Shown: piece after piece, positions 17,290 through 25,790 of the stretch
Layout of the letters: the number at the start of each line of letters is the position of its first letter
How positions within the stretch are numbered: position 1 is the stretch's first letter
Origin: Natronococcus sp. AD-5
GTDB taxonomy: Archaea > Halobacteriota > Halobacteria > Halobacteriales > Natrialbaceae
Direction: 5' to 3'
DNA: 64,000 nt
Assembly (NCBI RefSeq): GCF_030734285.1
Contig: NZ_CP132294.1
Coordinates: 372,001-436,000, forward strand
Program-made: the position numbers and the translations under genes
The notes under the pieces: generated by a model
Told to the model about the DNA's origin: nothing
The model's database searches: none
The model's input: only the letters and a program-made list of their open reading frames with translations

Positions 17290-18296
17290 TGACCGCACAG
17301 ACCGAAGCCGAACTCGAGACCGAAACCGAGACGATGACCGTCCGGGAGGCCATTCGGCGGGCCCTCCGCGAGGAACTCGACCGCGACGAGGACGTCTACC
17401 TGATGGGCGAGGACGTCGGCCTGTTCGGCGGCGTCCTCGAGGTCACGGGCGGACTCTACGAGGAGTTCGGCGAGGAGCGCGTCCGGGACACGCCGATCAG
17501 CGAAGCCGGCTTCGTGGGCGCGGCGACGGGCGCGGCGGCGACCGGCACCCGTCCGGTCGTCGAGCTCATGTTCTCGGACTTCGCCGGCGTCTCGATGGAG
17601 CAGATCATGAACCAGATGGCGAAGATGCGCTACATGTTCGGCGGGAAAGCCGAGATGCCCGTAACGGTTCGCACGACGGAGGGCGGCGGGATGGGCGCCG
17701 CGAGCCAGCACTCGGGGACGATCCACACCTGGATCGGCCACTTCCCCGGCCTGAAGGCCGTCGCGCCCGGCACCGCCGCGAGCGCGAAAGGGTTGACGAA
17801 GGCCGCCATCCGCTCGGACGATCCCGTCTTCGTCTTCGAGAACAAGATGATCTACGAGCAGAAGGGTGCAGTACCGACCGACGAGGAGTTCACCGTCCCG
17901 ATCGGCGAGGCCGCGATCGAGCGAGAGGGCGAGGACGCCACCGTCGTCGCGACCCAGCGCCTCGTCGGGGAGTCCCTGCAGACCGCCGAGAGCCTGGCCG
18001 ACGACGTGGACGTCGAAGTGATCGACGCCCGTTCGCTGTACCCGCTCGACACCGAGACGATCGTCGAGAGCGTCAGGAAAACCGGTCGCCTCATCGTCGC
18101 CGACGAGAGCCCGCTCTCGTACGGAACGCACGCCGAGATCGTCGCTCGCGTCCAGGAGGAGGCGTTCTTCAGCCTCGACGCGCCCATCCAGCGCGTCGGC
18201 ACGCCCGACACGCACGTCCCGTTCAGCCCGCCGCTCGAGCGGGAGGTCCTGCCCGACGGCGACGACGTCCGCGAAGCGGTCGAGCGAGTGACCTAA
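17289..18296 (+). CDS. TPP-dependent 2-oxoacid/acetoin dehydrogenase E1 beta subunit
   Basis: A 335-residue beta subunit that pairs with the upstream alpha subunit. The N-terminal pyrimidine-binding domain includes MGEDVGLFGGVLEVTGGLYEEFG and DTPISEAGFVGAATGAA, and the C-terminal transketolase domain includes VIDARSLYPLDTETIVESVRKTGRL. All conserved segments are present. The start overlaps the alpha stop by one base, and an acoX-like gene starts 4 nt after its stop, giving a three-gene operon. Confidence 0.93.
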   Translation: MTAQTEAELETETETMTVREAIRRALREELDRDEDVYLMGEDVGLFGGVLEVTGGLYEEFGEERVRDTPISEAGFVGAATGAAATGTRPVVELMFSDFAGVSMEQIMNQMAKMRYMFGGKAEMPVTVRTTEGGGMGAASQHSGTIHTWIGHFPGLKAVAPGTAASAKGLTKAAIRSDDPVFVFENKMIYEQKGAVPTDEEFTVPIGEAAIEREGEDATVVATQRLVGESLQTAESLADDVDVEVIDARSLYPLDTETIVESVRKTGRLIVADESPLSYGTHAEIVARVQEEAFFSLDAPIQRVGTPDTHVPFSPPLEREVLPDGDDVREAVERVT

Positions 18297-18299
18297 CTC

Positions 18300-19328
18300 G
18301 TGGCGCGCGTCGGACTGATCGGCAATCCCGCCGCCGGCCGCGACGTCCGCCGCCTCACCGGCGGTGCCAGCGTCGTCGACAACTACGCGAAGCGCCGGGT
18401 CGCGGAGTGCGTCCTCGCCGGGCTGACGGCGGTGACCGACCCGCCGGACGTGCGGGTCATGCCGGATCGAGCCGGAATCGCCGAGCACGCACGCGACGAA
18501 TCGCCGGAGGCGGTCGACGTGACGGTTCTCGAGATGCCGGCCGAGGGGTCGGCGGACGACACGCGACGGGCGGCCGCGCGGTTTCGCGAGGACGACGACG
18601 TCGCGGCCGTCGTCGTTCTCGGCGGGGACGGCACGACCCGCGACGTCGCGTGCGAGATCGGCGACGTTCCGATCGTCGCCGTTTCCACCGGAACGAACAA
18701 CGTCGTCCCGTCGGCCGTCGACGGGACCGTCGCGGGGGTCGCCGCGGCGCTCGTCGCGACGGGCGCCGCGGCGCCGAACGAAGCGATCGCTCGACACGGG
18801 ATGGTCGAAGCGCGAGCCGAGACGGCGACCGGCGAACGACGGCTGTCGGCGCTCGCGGCCGCCGAACTCTCCTCGCGCTCGTTCGTCGGGACGCGGGCGT
18901 TGCTCGATCCGGGAGACCTGCGCGGCGGCGTCGTCTCGCGGGCCCACCCGGGGGACGTCGGTCTCGCCGCCGTCGCCGGCGCGGTCGAGAACGTCGCGCC
19001 CGACGATCCCGGCGGCATCGCGCTCCGGCTGGCCGACCCCGCCGGCGCCTCGCGGACCGTCCGGGCGGTTCTCGCCCCGGGCGTCACCGCGCCCGTCGGG
19101 ATCGCGTCGATCGAGCGCCTCGAGTGGAACGATCCCGTTCGGTTCGACGTTGCGGACGGCGTCGTCGGCGCCGACGGCGAGCGCGAACTCGAACTCACGG
19201 ATGCGACGGTCGAAATGCGGGTGATCCCCGATGGCCCCCGTCTCGTCGACGTCGACGCGGCGCTCAAGGCCGGAGCCGACGCCGGCGCGCTCGAGCGGAC
19301 CGATCGGCTGCCGGCGACCGAGGACTGA
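18300..19328 (+). CDS. AcoX-like NAD-kinase-fold protein
   Basis: A 342-residue protein of the ATP-NAD kinase/AcoX family. It opens with GLIGNPAAGRDVRRLTGG and carries the LGGDGT signature (107-112) and STGTNN (129-134), the nucleotide-binding elements of NAD kinases. In bacterial acetoin operons AcoX sits beside the E1 genes, and this gene occupies the same position with a GTG start 4 nt after the beta stop. Its reaction is not established. A longer paralogue lies at 36291-37394. Confidence 0.87.
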   Translation: MARVGLIGNPAAGRDVRRLTGGASVVDNYAKRRVAECVLAGLTAVTDPPDVRVMPDRAGIAEHARDESPEAVDVTVLEMPAEGSADDTRRAAARFREDDDVAAVVVLGGDGTTRDVACEIGDVPIVAVSTGTNNVVPSAVDGTVAGVAAALVATGAAAPNEAIARHGMVEARAETATGERRLSALAAAELSSRSFVGTRALLDPGDLRGGVVSRAHPGDVGLAAVAGAVENVAPDDPGGIALRLADPAGASRTVRAVLAPGVTAPVGIASIERLEWNDPVRFDVADGVVGADGERELELTDATVEMRVIPDGPRLVDVDAALKAGADAGALERTDRLPATED

Positions 19329-19348
19329 GACGGTTTCGAAACCCGAAG

Positions 19349-21154
19349 TCAGGCCCGCATCCAGGAGACCTCGACGGGCAGATCGTCCCGGAGCAACTGC
19401 GAGACGTGACAGCCCCGCTCGCCGAGGTCGACGATGCGCTCTACCGTCTCGTCGTCGGCGTCCGTCTCGAGTCGGACCGTCGCCTCGACGCGCTCGACCG
19501 AGCCGCGGTCGGGGTCCGCGTCGGTCGTGACGTCGATCGCGTCGACCGAGGCGTCGCGCTTGTCCGCCTGGAACCGAACGCTCAGCGAGAGACACGACGC
19601 GAGGGCGCCGAGGAAGACGTCGACCGGGGTCGGACCCGTCTCCGAGCCCCCGGCGTCCTCGGGTTCGTCGAACGACCACTCGAACGAGCCGGCTTCGATC
19701 GTCCCCGCCATTCCGTCGGGGTTGTGTGCGGTGACGGTTCGGTCCGGCATTTCGGTGGCGGTTCCCGATTTCTCGCCGCTCTCGCGGCCGATCTCGTCCG
19801 GAAGCAGCGGCCACGGATCCTCGAGGTGATCGACCAGAGTCGCGAGGAACCTGGCGGCGTCGGCCCCGTCGACGACGCGGTGATCGAAGGAGAGGTCGAG
19901 CGGGAGCCGTCGCCGCCACTCGATCTCGTCGCTCGTACCCCTGACGGGCGCCTCCGCGACGGCGTCGACGCCGAGGATGGCGACCTGCGGCGGATTGATG
20001 ATCGGATCGAACGATTCGACCCCGAGGACGCCGAGGTTCGTCACCGTGAACGTCCCGCCCTGCAAGTGGTCCATCGTGTACTCGCCCTCGGTCGCCGACC
20101 GAACGAGCTCGCGGCGTTCGGTCGCGATCGTCTCGAGCGACTTGCCGCCGACGTCCCGGAGCACGGGCGCGATGAGTCCCTGGTCGATATCCACGGCGAC
20201 GCCGACGTTGTGTTCCGCCCAGAGACGGTGAACCTCGTCCTCGAACGTCGCGTTGAACGCGGGGTGCTCCTCGAGCGTCGCGGACGCCGCGAGCAAGAGC
20301 ACGTCCTGGACGGAGACGTCGGTCTCGAGGGTAGCGTCCGCGGCGTCGGCGGCGTCGAGCAAGCCCTCGGCGTCGGCTTCGCGGTGCACCGTTACGTGGA
20401 CGGCCTCCCGGTAACTCTCGCCGAGCCTGGAAGCGATCGTCCGCCGCATCCCGTCGAAGGGGCGCTCTTCGGCGAGGGCGCGCCCGGAATCGTCCGCCGA
20501 TTCCGCCGCGTCCTCGACGTCGTCCTCGGTGATCGACCCCTGATACCCCGTCCCTTCGACGGCCGCGAGGTCGACGCCGATCTCCGCAGCTCGCTTTCGA
20601 GCCCGGGGAGAGGCGTCGACGTCCGCTTCCCGCCGCTCGCTCCCGTCGGACTCGGCCGCCGTCTCGACGTCGTCTTCGGTAATCGCTCCGTCGTAGCCGG
20701 TCCCCTCGACGGTCGCGAGATCGACGCCGAGTTCCTCGGCGCGCTTTCGCGCCCGCGGGGAGATCTTGCGATCGTCGGTAGTCGATCGTGATTCGGTTCT
20801 ATCCCGGGTGTCGGCGACTGCCGCGTCCGTTCCGTCGTCGGCCGCCGCTCCGTCCGACTCGTCCGCACTGTCGAGGCCCGCCTTCGCCTCCGACTCGAGT
20901 TCGTCGATGTCGGCGTCGGCGGGGGCGACGATACCGATCGGCGTTCCCGGCGGTACGGACTCGCCTTCCTCGAGATAGGTTCGCCGGAGGACGCCGTTCT
21001 CTCGGGCCTCGAGCTCGGCGACGCTCTTCTCGGACTCGACCTCGGCGACGACTTCCCCTTCTTCGATCGTGGCTCCCTCGTCGATCGTCCACTCCAGTAA
21101 TTCCCCGCGTTCCATTTCCAGTCCGAGCTTCGGCATCCTGACAACGTATCCCAT
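19349..21154 (-). CDS. Dihydrolipoamide acyltransferase (E2) fused to an OsmC domain
   Basis: A 601-residue fusion. Residues 1-78 form a lipoyl domain (lipoyl Lys43 in ESEKS). Two tandem peripheral-subunit-binding domains follow (about 128-168 and 178-217; SPRARKRAEELGVDLATVEG and SPRARKRAAEIGVDLAAVEG). The acyltransferase core (about 235-460) has the catalytic SFDHRVVDGADAARF. The C-terminal 130 residues are an OsmC/Ohr-like domain with cysteines in GALASCLSLSV and ERGCHVSQLL, the peroxidatic pair of that fold. E2 should accept acyl groups from the convergent E1 proteins. No E3 is nearby. The ATG at 21154 is chosen because it begins the lipoyl domain; the frame continues upstream. Confidence 0.92.
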   Translation of the reverse strand: MGYVVRMPKLGLEMERGELLEWTIDEGATIEEGEVVAEVESEKSVAELEARENGVLRRTYLEEGESVPPGTPIGIVAPADADIDELESEAKAGLDSADESDGAAADDGTDAAVADTRDRTESRSTTDDRKISPRARKRAEELGVDLATVEGTGYDGAITEDDVETAAESDGSERREADVDASPRARKRAAEIGVDLAAVEGTGYQGSITEDDVEDAAESADDSGRALAEERPFDGMRRTIASRLGESYREAVHVTVHREADAEGLLDAADAADATLETDVSVQDVLLLAASATLEEHPAFNATFEDEVHRLWAEHNVGVAVDIDQGLIAPVLRDVGGKSLETIATERRELVRSATEGEYTMDHLQGGTFTVTNLGVLGVESFDPIINPPQVAILGVDAVAEAPVRGTSDEIEWRRRLPLDLSFDHRVVDGADAARFLATLVDHLEDPWPLLPDEIGRESGEKSGTATEMPDRTVTAHNPDGMAGTIEAGSFEWSFDEPEDAGGSETGPTPVDVFLGALASCLSLSVRFQADKRDASVDAIDVTTDADPDRGSVERVEATVRLETDADDETVERIVDLGERGCHVSQLLRDDLPVEVSWMRA

Positions 21155-21437
21155 GAGGTTCAATGACACAAACCGTCGCATAAAGCGTATCGATGGAGCA
21201 ACAATCGCGGCATCGATCGCCGGTACCGGGTCGAGATCGGAGTATTCGATCCGGTCGGATTTTGCCGCCAGTTGTTGATTATAGATCGTTATTTTCGTAG
21301 ACAAACTATAAGCTCGATCGGAGTAAATTGGATGATTGTTCATTCTTCACGATAGATGCATGGCAATCTATAGCAAAGGCTTTAGGCCCGGTGAGACGAA
21401 ATTTCGGGTACCGCTGGCCAACTGGCCACTGATTTCA

Positions 21438-23339
21438 ATGAGCGACGACGAACTCATCTGGCGAATCGCAGGCGGTTCCGGCGACGGAATCGACTCGACG
21501 AGCCAGAACTTCGCGAAGGCGCTGATGCGCTCGGGGCTCGACGTATTCACACACCGCCACTATCCGTCGCGGATCCGGGGTGGCCACACGTACGTCGAGA
21601 TTCGAGCGGCAGGCCACGAGGTACAGTCACGGGGTGACGGGTACAACTTCCTCCTCGCGCTCGGGGACTCGTTCGCCCGCAACCCGCAAGAAGAAGCCTA
21701 CTACGGAAACGAGGAGCTCAAGCCGCTGTCGGAGAACTTAGACGATCTCCGAGAGGGCGGCGTCATCGTCTACGACGAGGGGCTCCTCACCGAGGACGAC
21801 GTCGCGGAACTCGACCTCGAGGAGAAGGCCGAGGAGAACGGCTGGCACGTCTACCCGGTCGACCTCCGCGGCCTCGCGAAAGAGCACGGCCGCGAGGTCA
21901 TGCGTAACACCGCCGGCGTCGGCGTGACGGCGGGACTGCTCGAGATGGACCTCGAGCACATCGAGGACCTGATGTCCGACGCCATGAGCGGGGACGTCCT
22001 CGAGTCGAACCTCGATATCCTCCACGAGGCCTACGAGATGGTGGGCGACGAGATCGAGGTCGAACACGACCTCCGCGCTCCGGAAGGCGAACACGACGCC
22101 GAGCAGGCGCTGCTGTCCGGGTCGAACGCCATCGCCTACGGCGCGATCGACGGCGGCTGCCGGTTCATCGCCGGCTACCCGATGACGCCGTGGACCGACG
22201 TGTTCACCATCCTCAGCCAGAACTTCCCGAAGATGGGCGGCGTCTCCGAACAGGTCGAAGACGAGATCGCCGCCGCGGCGCTCGCCGTCGGTGCGAGCCA
22301 CGCCGGCGCGAAGGCCATGTCCGGGTCGTCCGGCGGCGGCTTCGCGCTGATGAGCGAACCGCTCGGTCTCGCCGAGATGACCGAGACGCCGCTCGTCCTG
22401 CTCGAGTCGATGCGCGCCGGTCCCTCGACGGGGATGCCGACGAAGCCGGAGCAGGGCGACCTCGAGTTCGTCCTCTACACGAGTCAGGGCGACTCCTCGC
22501 GCGTCGTCTTCGCACCCGGCAGCATCGAAGAGGCCTACGAACAGACGCGGCTGGCGTTCCACATCGCCTGGGAGTACCAGATCCCGACGATCATCATCTA
22601 CGACCAGAAGCTCTCGGGCGAGAACACGAACGTCGACGTCGCGTTCTTCGACCGCGAGCCCGAACCGGGCCTGGGCTCGACGCTCACCGAGGAGGAACTC
22701 GCGGAGGCCGCACACGACAACTCTGGAAAGTTCAAGCGCTTCCAGCACGAAAGCGAGAACGGCGTCAGCCCGCGCTCGCTGCCCGGCCAGAAGGGCGGTC
22801 GCTACCTCGCGACCGGTAACGAACACAGTCCGGTCGGCCACATCAGCGAGGATCCCGACAACCGCGTCTACCAGATGGACCGGCGGCTCCAGAAGCTCGA
22901 GTCGATCCGCGAGGAACTCGACGAGGAGCACGAGTCCAACCAGGCCGCGTTCGGCGACGACGACGCCGAGTACGGCATCATCACGTGGGGCTCGAGCCAG
23001 GGCGCCGTTCAGGAGGCCGTCGAGCGCCTGAACGAGCAAGGCCACGCCGTAAAGGGTCTCGGCGTCTCCGACATGATGCCGTTCCCCGAGGCCGAAGTGA
23101 CGGACTTCCTCGAGAGCGTCGACGAGGCGATGGTCGTCGAGATGAACGCCACCGCCCAGTTCCGCGGTCTGATCCAGAAGGAACTCGGCCGCTTCGGCGA
23201 GAAGATGACGAGTCTCCTCAAGTACAACGGCAACCCGTTCGAGCCCGCCGAAATCGTCGAGGGCTACGAGGTTAACCTCGCCGACGAGGACCGCGAACCG
23301 ACCGCACAGGTACGAATCGAACCCGCCGCAGGTGACTGA
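21438..23339 (+). CDS. korA: 2-oxoacid:ferredoxin oxidoreductase alpha subunit (fused gamma-alpha)
   Basis: A 633-residue subunit that oxidatively decarboxylates 2-oxoacids (2-oxoglutarate or pyruvate) to acyl-CoA, passing electrons to ferredoxin. Residues 1-190 form the gamma domain (AGGSGDGIDSTSQNF), and the alpha domain starts near 210 with ALLSGSNAIAYGAIDGGCRFIAGYPMTPWTD. The KorA/PorA pattern is complete. The ATG at 21438 (MSDDELIWRIAGG) is preferred to upstream in-frame ATGs because the extra 34 residues are not conserved-looking. The beta gene follows with a 2-nt gap. It is divergent from the E2-OsmC gene. Confidence 0.92.
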   Translation: MSDDELIWRIAGGSGDGIDSTSQNFAKALMRSGLDVFTHRHYPSRIRGGHTYVEIRAAGHEVQSRGDGYNFLLALGDSFARNPQEEAYYGNEELKPLSENLDDLREGGVIVYDEGLLTEDDVAELDLEEKAEENGWHVYPVDLRGLAKEHGREVMRNTAGVGVTAGLLEMDLEHIEDLMSDAMSGDVLESNLDILHEAYEMVGDEIEVEHDLRAPEGEHDAEQALLSGSNAIAYGAIDGGCRFIAGYPMTPWTDVFTILSQNFPKMGGVSEQVEDEIAAAALAVGASHAGAKAMSGSSGGGFALMSEPLGLAEMTETPLVLLESMRAGPSTGMPTKPEQGDLEFVLYTSQGDSSRVVFAPGSIEEAYEQTRLAFHIAWEYQIPTIIIYDQKLSGENTNVDVAFFDREPEPGLGSTLTEEELAEAAHDNSGKFKRFQHESENGVSPRSLPGQKGGRYLATGNEHSPVGHISEDPDNRVYQMDRRLQKLESIREELDEEHESNQAAFGDDDAEYGIITWGSSQGAVQEAVERLNEQGHAVKGLGVSDMMPFPEAEVTDFLESVDEAMVVEMNATAQFRGLIQKELGRFGEKMTSLLKYNGNPFEPAEIVEGYEVNLADEDREPTAQVRIEPAAGD

Positions 23340-23341
23340 AC

Positions 23342-24277
23342 ATGAGTGCATTCAACGCAATCGGTGAAGAACGAGAGATCGACCGGGAGGAGTTCACTCC
23401 CGGCGTCGAACCGCAGCCGACCTGGTGTCCGGGCTGTGGCGACTTCGGCGTCCTCAAGGCGCTGAAGCAGGCCCTCCCGGAAGTCGGCAAGACGCCCGAA
23501 GAGGTCCTGACGGTCACCGGGATCGGCTGTTCGGGCAAGCTGAACAGCTACCTGGACACGTACGGCTTCCACACGATCCACGGCCGCTCGCTGCCCGTGG
23601 CTCGCGCCGCGAAGCTCGCGAACCCCGAGGTCGAAGTGATCGCCGCCGGCGGCGACGGTGACGGGTACGGCATCGGTGGAAACCACTTCATCCACACGGC
23701 CCGGGAGAACCACGACATGACCTACATCGTGTTCAACAACGAGATCTTCGGGCTGACGAAGGGCCAGACCTCCCCGACCAGCCCCAAGGGCCACAAGTCC
23801 AAGACCCAGCCGTCGGGCAGCGCGAAGTCACCGCTTCGCCCGCTGTCGATGTCGCTGAACGCCGGCGCGACGTACATCGCTCGTACGGCCGCCGTCAACC
23901 CGAACCAGGCCAAGGAGATCATCAAGGAAGCGATCGAGCACGACGGCTTCGCGCACATCGACTTCCTGACCCAGTGTCCGACCTGGAACAAGGACGCGCG
24001 CCAGTACGTTCCGTACATCGACGTCCAGGAGTCCGACGACTACGACTTCGACGTCCACGACCGGGAAGAGGCCGCCCGGATGATGCGCGAGACCGAGGAC
24101 GTCCTCAACGAGGGTACCGTCCTCACCGGCCGGTACTACGTCGACGACGAGAGCCCCTCCTACTCCCAGGAGAAGAAGGCCGTCGGCGAGATGCCCGAGC
24201 AGCCGGTCGCCGAGCGCTACTTCGACGAGGACGCCGAGTGGGAGCGCAGCTACGACCTGCTCGACCGACACGTCTGA
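23342..24277 (+). CDS. korB: 2-oxoacid:ferredoxin oxidoreductase beta subunit
   Basis: A 311-residue TPP- and [4Fe-4S]-binding subunit paired with the alpha subunit just upstream. TWCPGCGDFG and GIGCSGKL plus TQCPTW supply four cysteines for the cluster. AAGGDGDGYGIGGNH is the TPP/Mg motif, with NNEIFGLTKGQTSPTSP downstream. The length and motifs are normal. The pair is the ferredoxin-dependent alternative to the NAD-linked E1/E2 complex encoded next door. Confidence 0.94.
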   Translation: MSAFNAIGEEREIDREEFTPGVEPQPTWCPGCGDFGVLKALKQALPEVGKTPEEVLTVTGIGCSGKLNSYLDTYGFHTIHGRSLPVARAAKLANPEVEVIAAGGDGDGYGIGGNHFIHTARENHDMTYIVFNNEIFGLTKGQTSPTSPKGHKSKTQPSGSAKSPLRPLSMSLNAGATYIARTAAVNPNQAKEIIKEAIEHDGFAHIDFLTQCPTWNKDARQYVPYIDVQESDDYDFDVHDREEAARMMRETEDVLNEGTVLTGRYYVDDESPSYSQEKKAVGEMPEQPVAERYFDEDAEWERSYDLLDRHV

Positions 24278-24758
24278 GGACTCGAGTCGATCGTTTTCGC
24301 GTCCATTTTGCCGTTTGACACTACGTTACTTCGACGGCCCGCATACCGCCGGGAATAATCGCCGCTTCGCCGGTGACGAGCGGTGCCGACGTCACGATAC
24401 GGTCGACGTTTCACCGCGATTCGAGCGCCGCCTCGTCCCCGTCGGAAACGCTCTCCGAATCAGCGTCTCGAAAGGACGCACACCCTGCAAAAACGGCGAC
24501 ACTGGCGCCTCCGAGGAACCGACGGCGAGTCGCTGGTGGAAAAATCCGCGAAATTTGGTTGTTTCAATTAAGTGTCTTTCGGAGGCAGTATAATTACGGA
24601 CCGTGAATGAAGCTGTACGATGAATCAGAACACACGTGTCGATTCTGAGTGAGATACGATGGATCGACAGTTCGGGTAGCGGTACGCGTGAGAAAACCGA
24701 CTGGTCTCGTGGTACGGACCGAGCGTCCAACCCGCGAATACGGCTTCGGAACGACGTG
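24278..24758. other. 481-nt gap: decayed gene and an inverted repeat
   Basis: Apart from the decayed lipoprotein gene (24321-24567), this region holds TCAGAA at 24625-24630 inversely repeated as TTCTGA at 24643-24648 around the palindrome ACACGTGT (24632-24639). No intact gene is supported. Confidence 0.55.
24321..24567 (-). pseudogene. Decayed Tat-lipoprotein gene
   Basis: One minus-strand frame reads ATRRRFLGGASVAVFAGCAS (24533 down to about 24474), a textbook Tat lipoprotein signal with lipobox FAGC. It continues to an in-frame TGA at 24411-24413 and then resumes as VDRIVTSAPLVTGEAAIIPG up to a TAG at 24321. This frame has no start codon. A TTG at 24565-24567 in a neighbouring frame (LKQPNFADFSTSDS), with an AT-rich TATAATTA box about 25 nt upstream (24589-24596), would be the natural start, implying one frameshift. 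The combination of promoter, signal, frameshift and stop indicates a recently lost gene. Confidence 0.55.
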
Positions 24759-25073
24759 TCACTCGCTGTAGCCGAACCCGCGAGCGAACAGTTTCGAGAG
24801 GTAGCTCAGGACGAGTAGCGCGACCACCAGTCCGCCGAGCGCGGAGGGTTCGAATCCGAACACCAGTTCCCGGACCGCGTAGACGAGCACCAGCGCACCC
24901 ATGAGCAACGCGGTGCCGCCGGCCCACCGGGAGACGTACGCCGGATCCACCGACTCGTCGTAGTTGGAGTGGAGGTCGACCCGCCCGCGGAACGCGATGA
25001 GATAGCCCAGGTAACAGATCGCGAGTCCGCAGAGCAGCCAGACGCCGCCGCTGATGAGGTTGTAGTCGACCAT
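24759..25073 (-). CDS. Small membrane protein with three or four helices
   Basis: A 104-residue hydrophobic protein. Helices run about residues 7-28 (GGVWLLCGLAICYLGYLIAF), 50-68 (GGTALLMGALVLVYAVREL) and 76-92 (LGGLVVALLVLSYLSKL), with a polar loop RGRVDLHSNYDESVDP between the first two. No enzyme motif is visible. It stands alone on the minus strand, upstream of and divergent from an Lrp-type regulator, so regulation by that protein is possible. The function is unknown. Confidence 0.75.
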   Translation of the reverse strand: MVDYNLISGGVWLLCGLAICYLGYLIAFRGRVDLHSNYDESVDPAYVSRWAGGTALLMGALVLVYAVRELVFGFEPSALGGLVVALLVLSYLSKLFARGFGYSE

Positions 25074-25228
25074 GCCGTTTCTCGAACGTGCGGTCAGGGT
25101 CCGAATAAGTTCGCCGGTCGAGGTCGACGCGACGGGCGAACGGACCCCGCGTCACGCCGCCTTCGGTCTCGTGAGGCGACGTTTTCGGATACAAAAGATC
25201 TTTTTCCGTCCGAGTAAAACAACACGGT

Positions 25229-25657
25229 ATGAGCACACAGGCGACGGAAGATCGCATCCTCGCGGTTCTCGAGGAGGATGCACAGGCGTCGTACGCCGAG
25301 ATCGCCGACCGCGCCGGCGTCTCGAAGCCGACGGTCCGGAAGTACATCAACCAGCTCGAAGAGGAGGGCGTCATCGTCGGCTACTCGGCCGACGTCGACC
25401 CGAAGAAGCTCTCGAGCCAGACCATCGCGCTGGTCGGCGTCGACGTCGCGAGCGAACGCTACGTCGAGGCGACGAAGGCGATCAAGGCGCTCGAGGAGGT
25501 CGAGGCGCTGTACAGTTCGAGCGGCGACCACATGCTGATGGCCGAGGTTCGGGCCGAGGACGGCGACGCGCTCGGCGCGATCATCGCCGACGAGTTGCTC
25601 GAGATCGAGGGCGTCACCGCGGCACACCCTTCCTTTCTGCAGGAGCGCCTGAAGTAA
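25229..25657 (+). CDS. Lrp/AsnC-family transcriptional regulator
   Basis: A 142-residue regulator. Residues 7-65 form the wHTH DNA-binding domain (DRILAVLEEDAQASYAEIADRAGVSKPTVRKYI), and residues about 70-142 the RAM ligand-binding/oligomerisation domain (ALVGVDVASERYVEATKAIKAL ... DHMLMAEVRAEDGDAL). The architecture is intact and of typical length. AT-rich sequence with GATACAAAAG and GAGTAAAAC precedes the ATG. Haloarchaeal Lrp proteins often control amino-acid or central-carbon genes; the target here is unknown, though korAB and the E1/E2 genes are close. Confidence 0.92.
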   Translation: MSTQATEDRILAVLEEDAQASYAEIADRAGVSKPTVRKYINQLEEEGVIVGYSADVDPKKLSSQTIALVGVDVASERYVEATKAIKALEEVEALYSSSGDHMLMAEVRAEDGDALGAIIADELLEIEGVTAAHPSFLQERLK

Positions 25658-25790
25658 CGAACGCCGGTAGCGGACGGCACCGTCCCATCCGTCGCTCGCG
25701 AACCGCCGATTTCGTTCTCACCTGCTCGCTTCGCCGGTTCCGTCGGATCCATACCGCGCCGGGACGGACGTGGACGCGGAGGGTTCAATC

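Noticed and set aside
16956-19919. Long minus-strand open frame of 987 codons
   Set aside because: Antisense shadow of E1/AcoX/E2 genes; no family motifs, and Arg-rich composition foreign to haloarchaeal proteins.
17213-20791. Very long plus-strand open frame (over 1190 codons) across the E1 beta, AcoX and E2 genes
   Set aside because: It is almost entirely Arg/Gly/Pro with no motif, typical of a shifted frame over GC-rich genes; the genes in the other frames show full conserved motifs.
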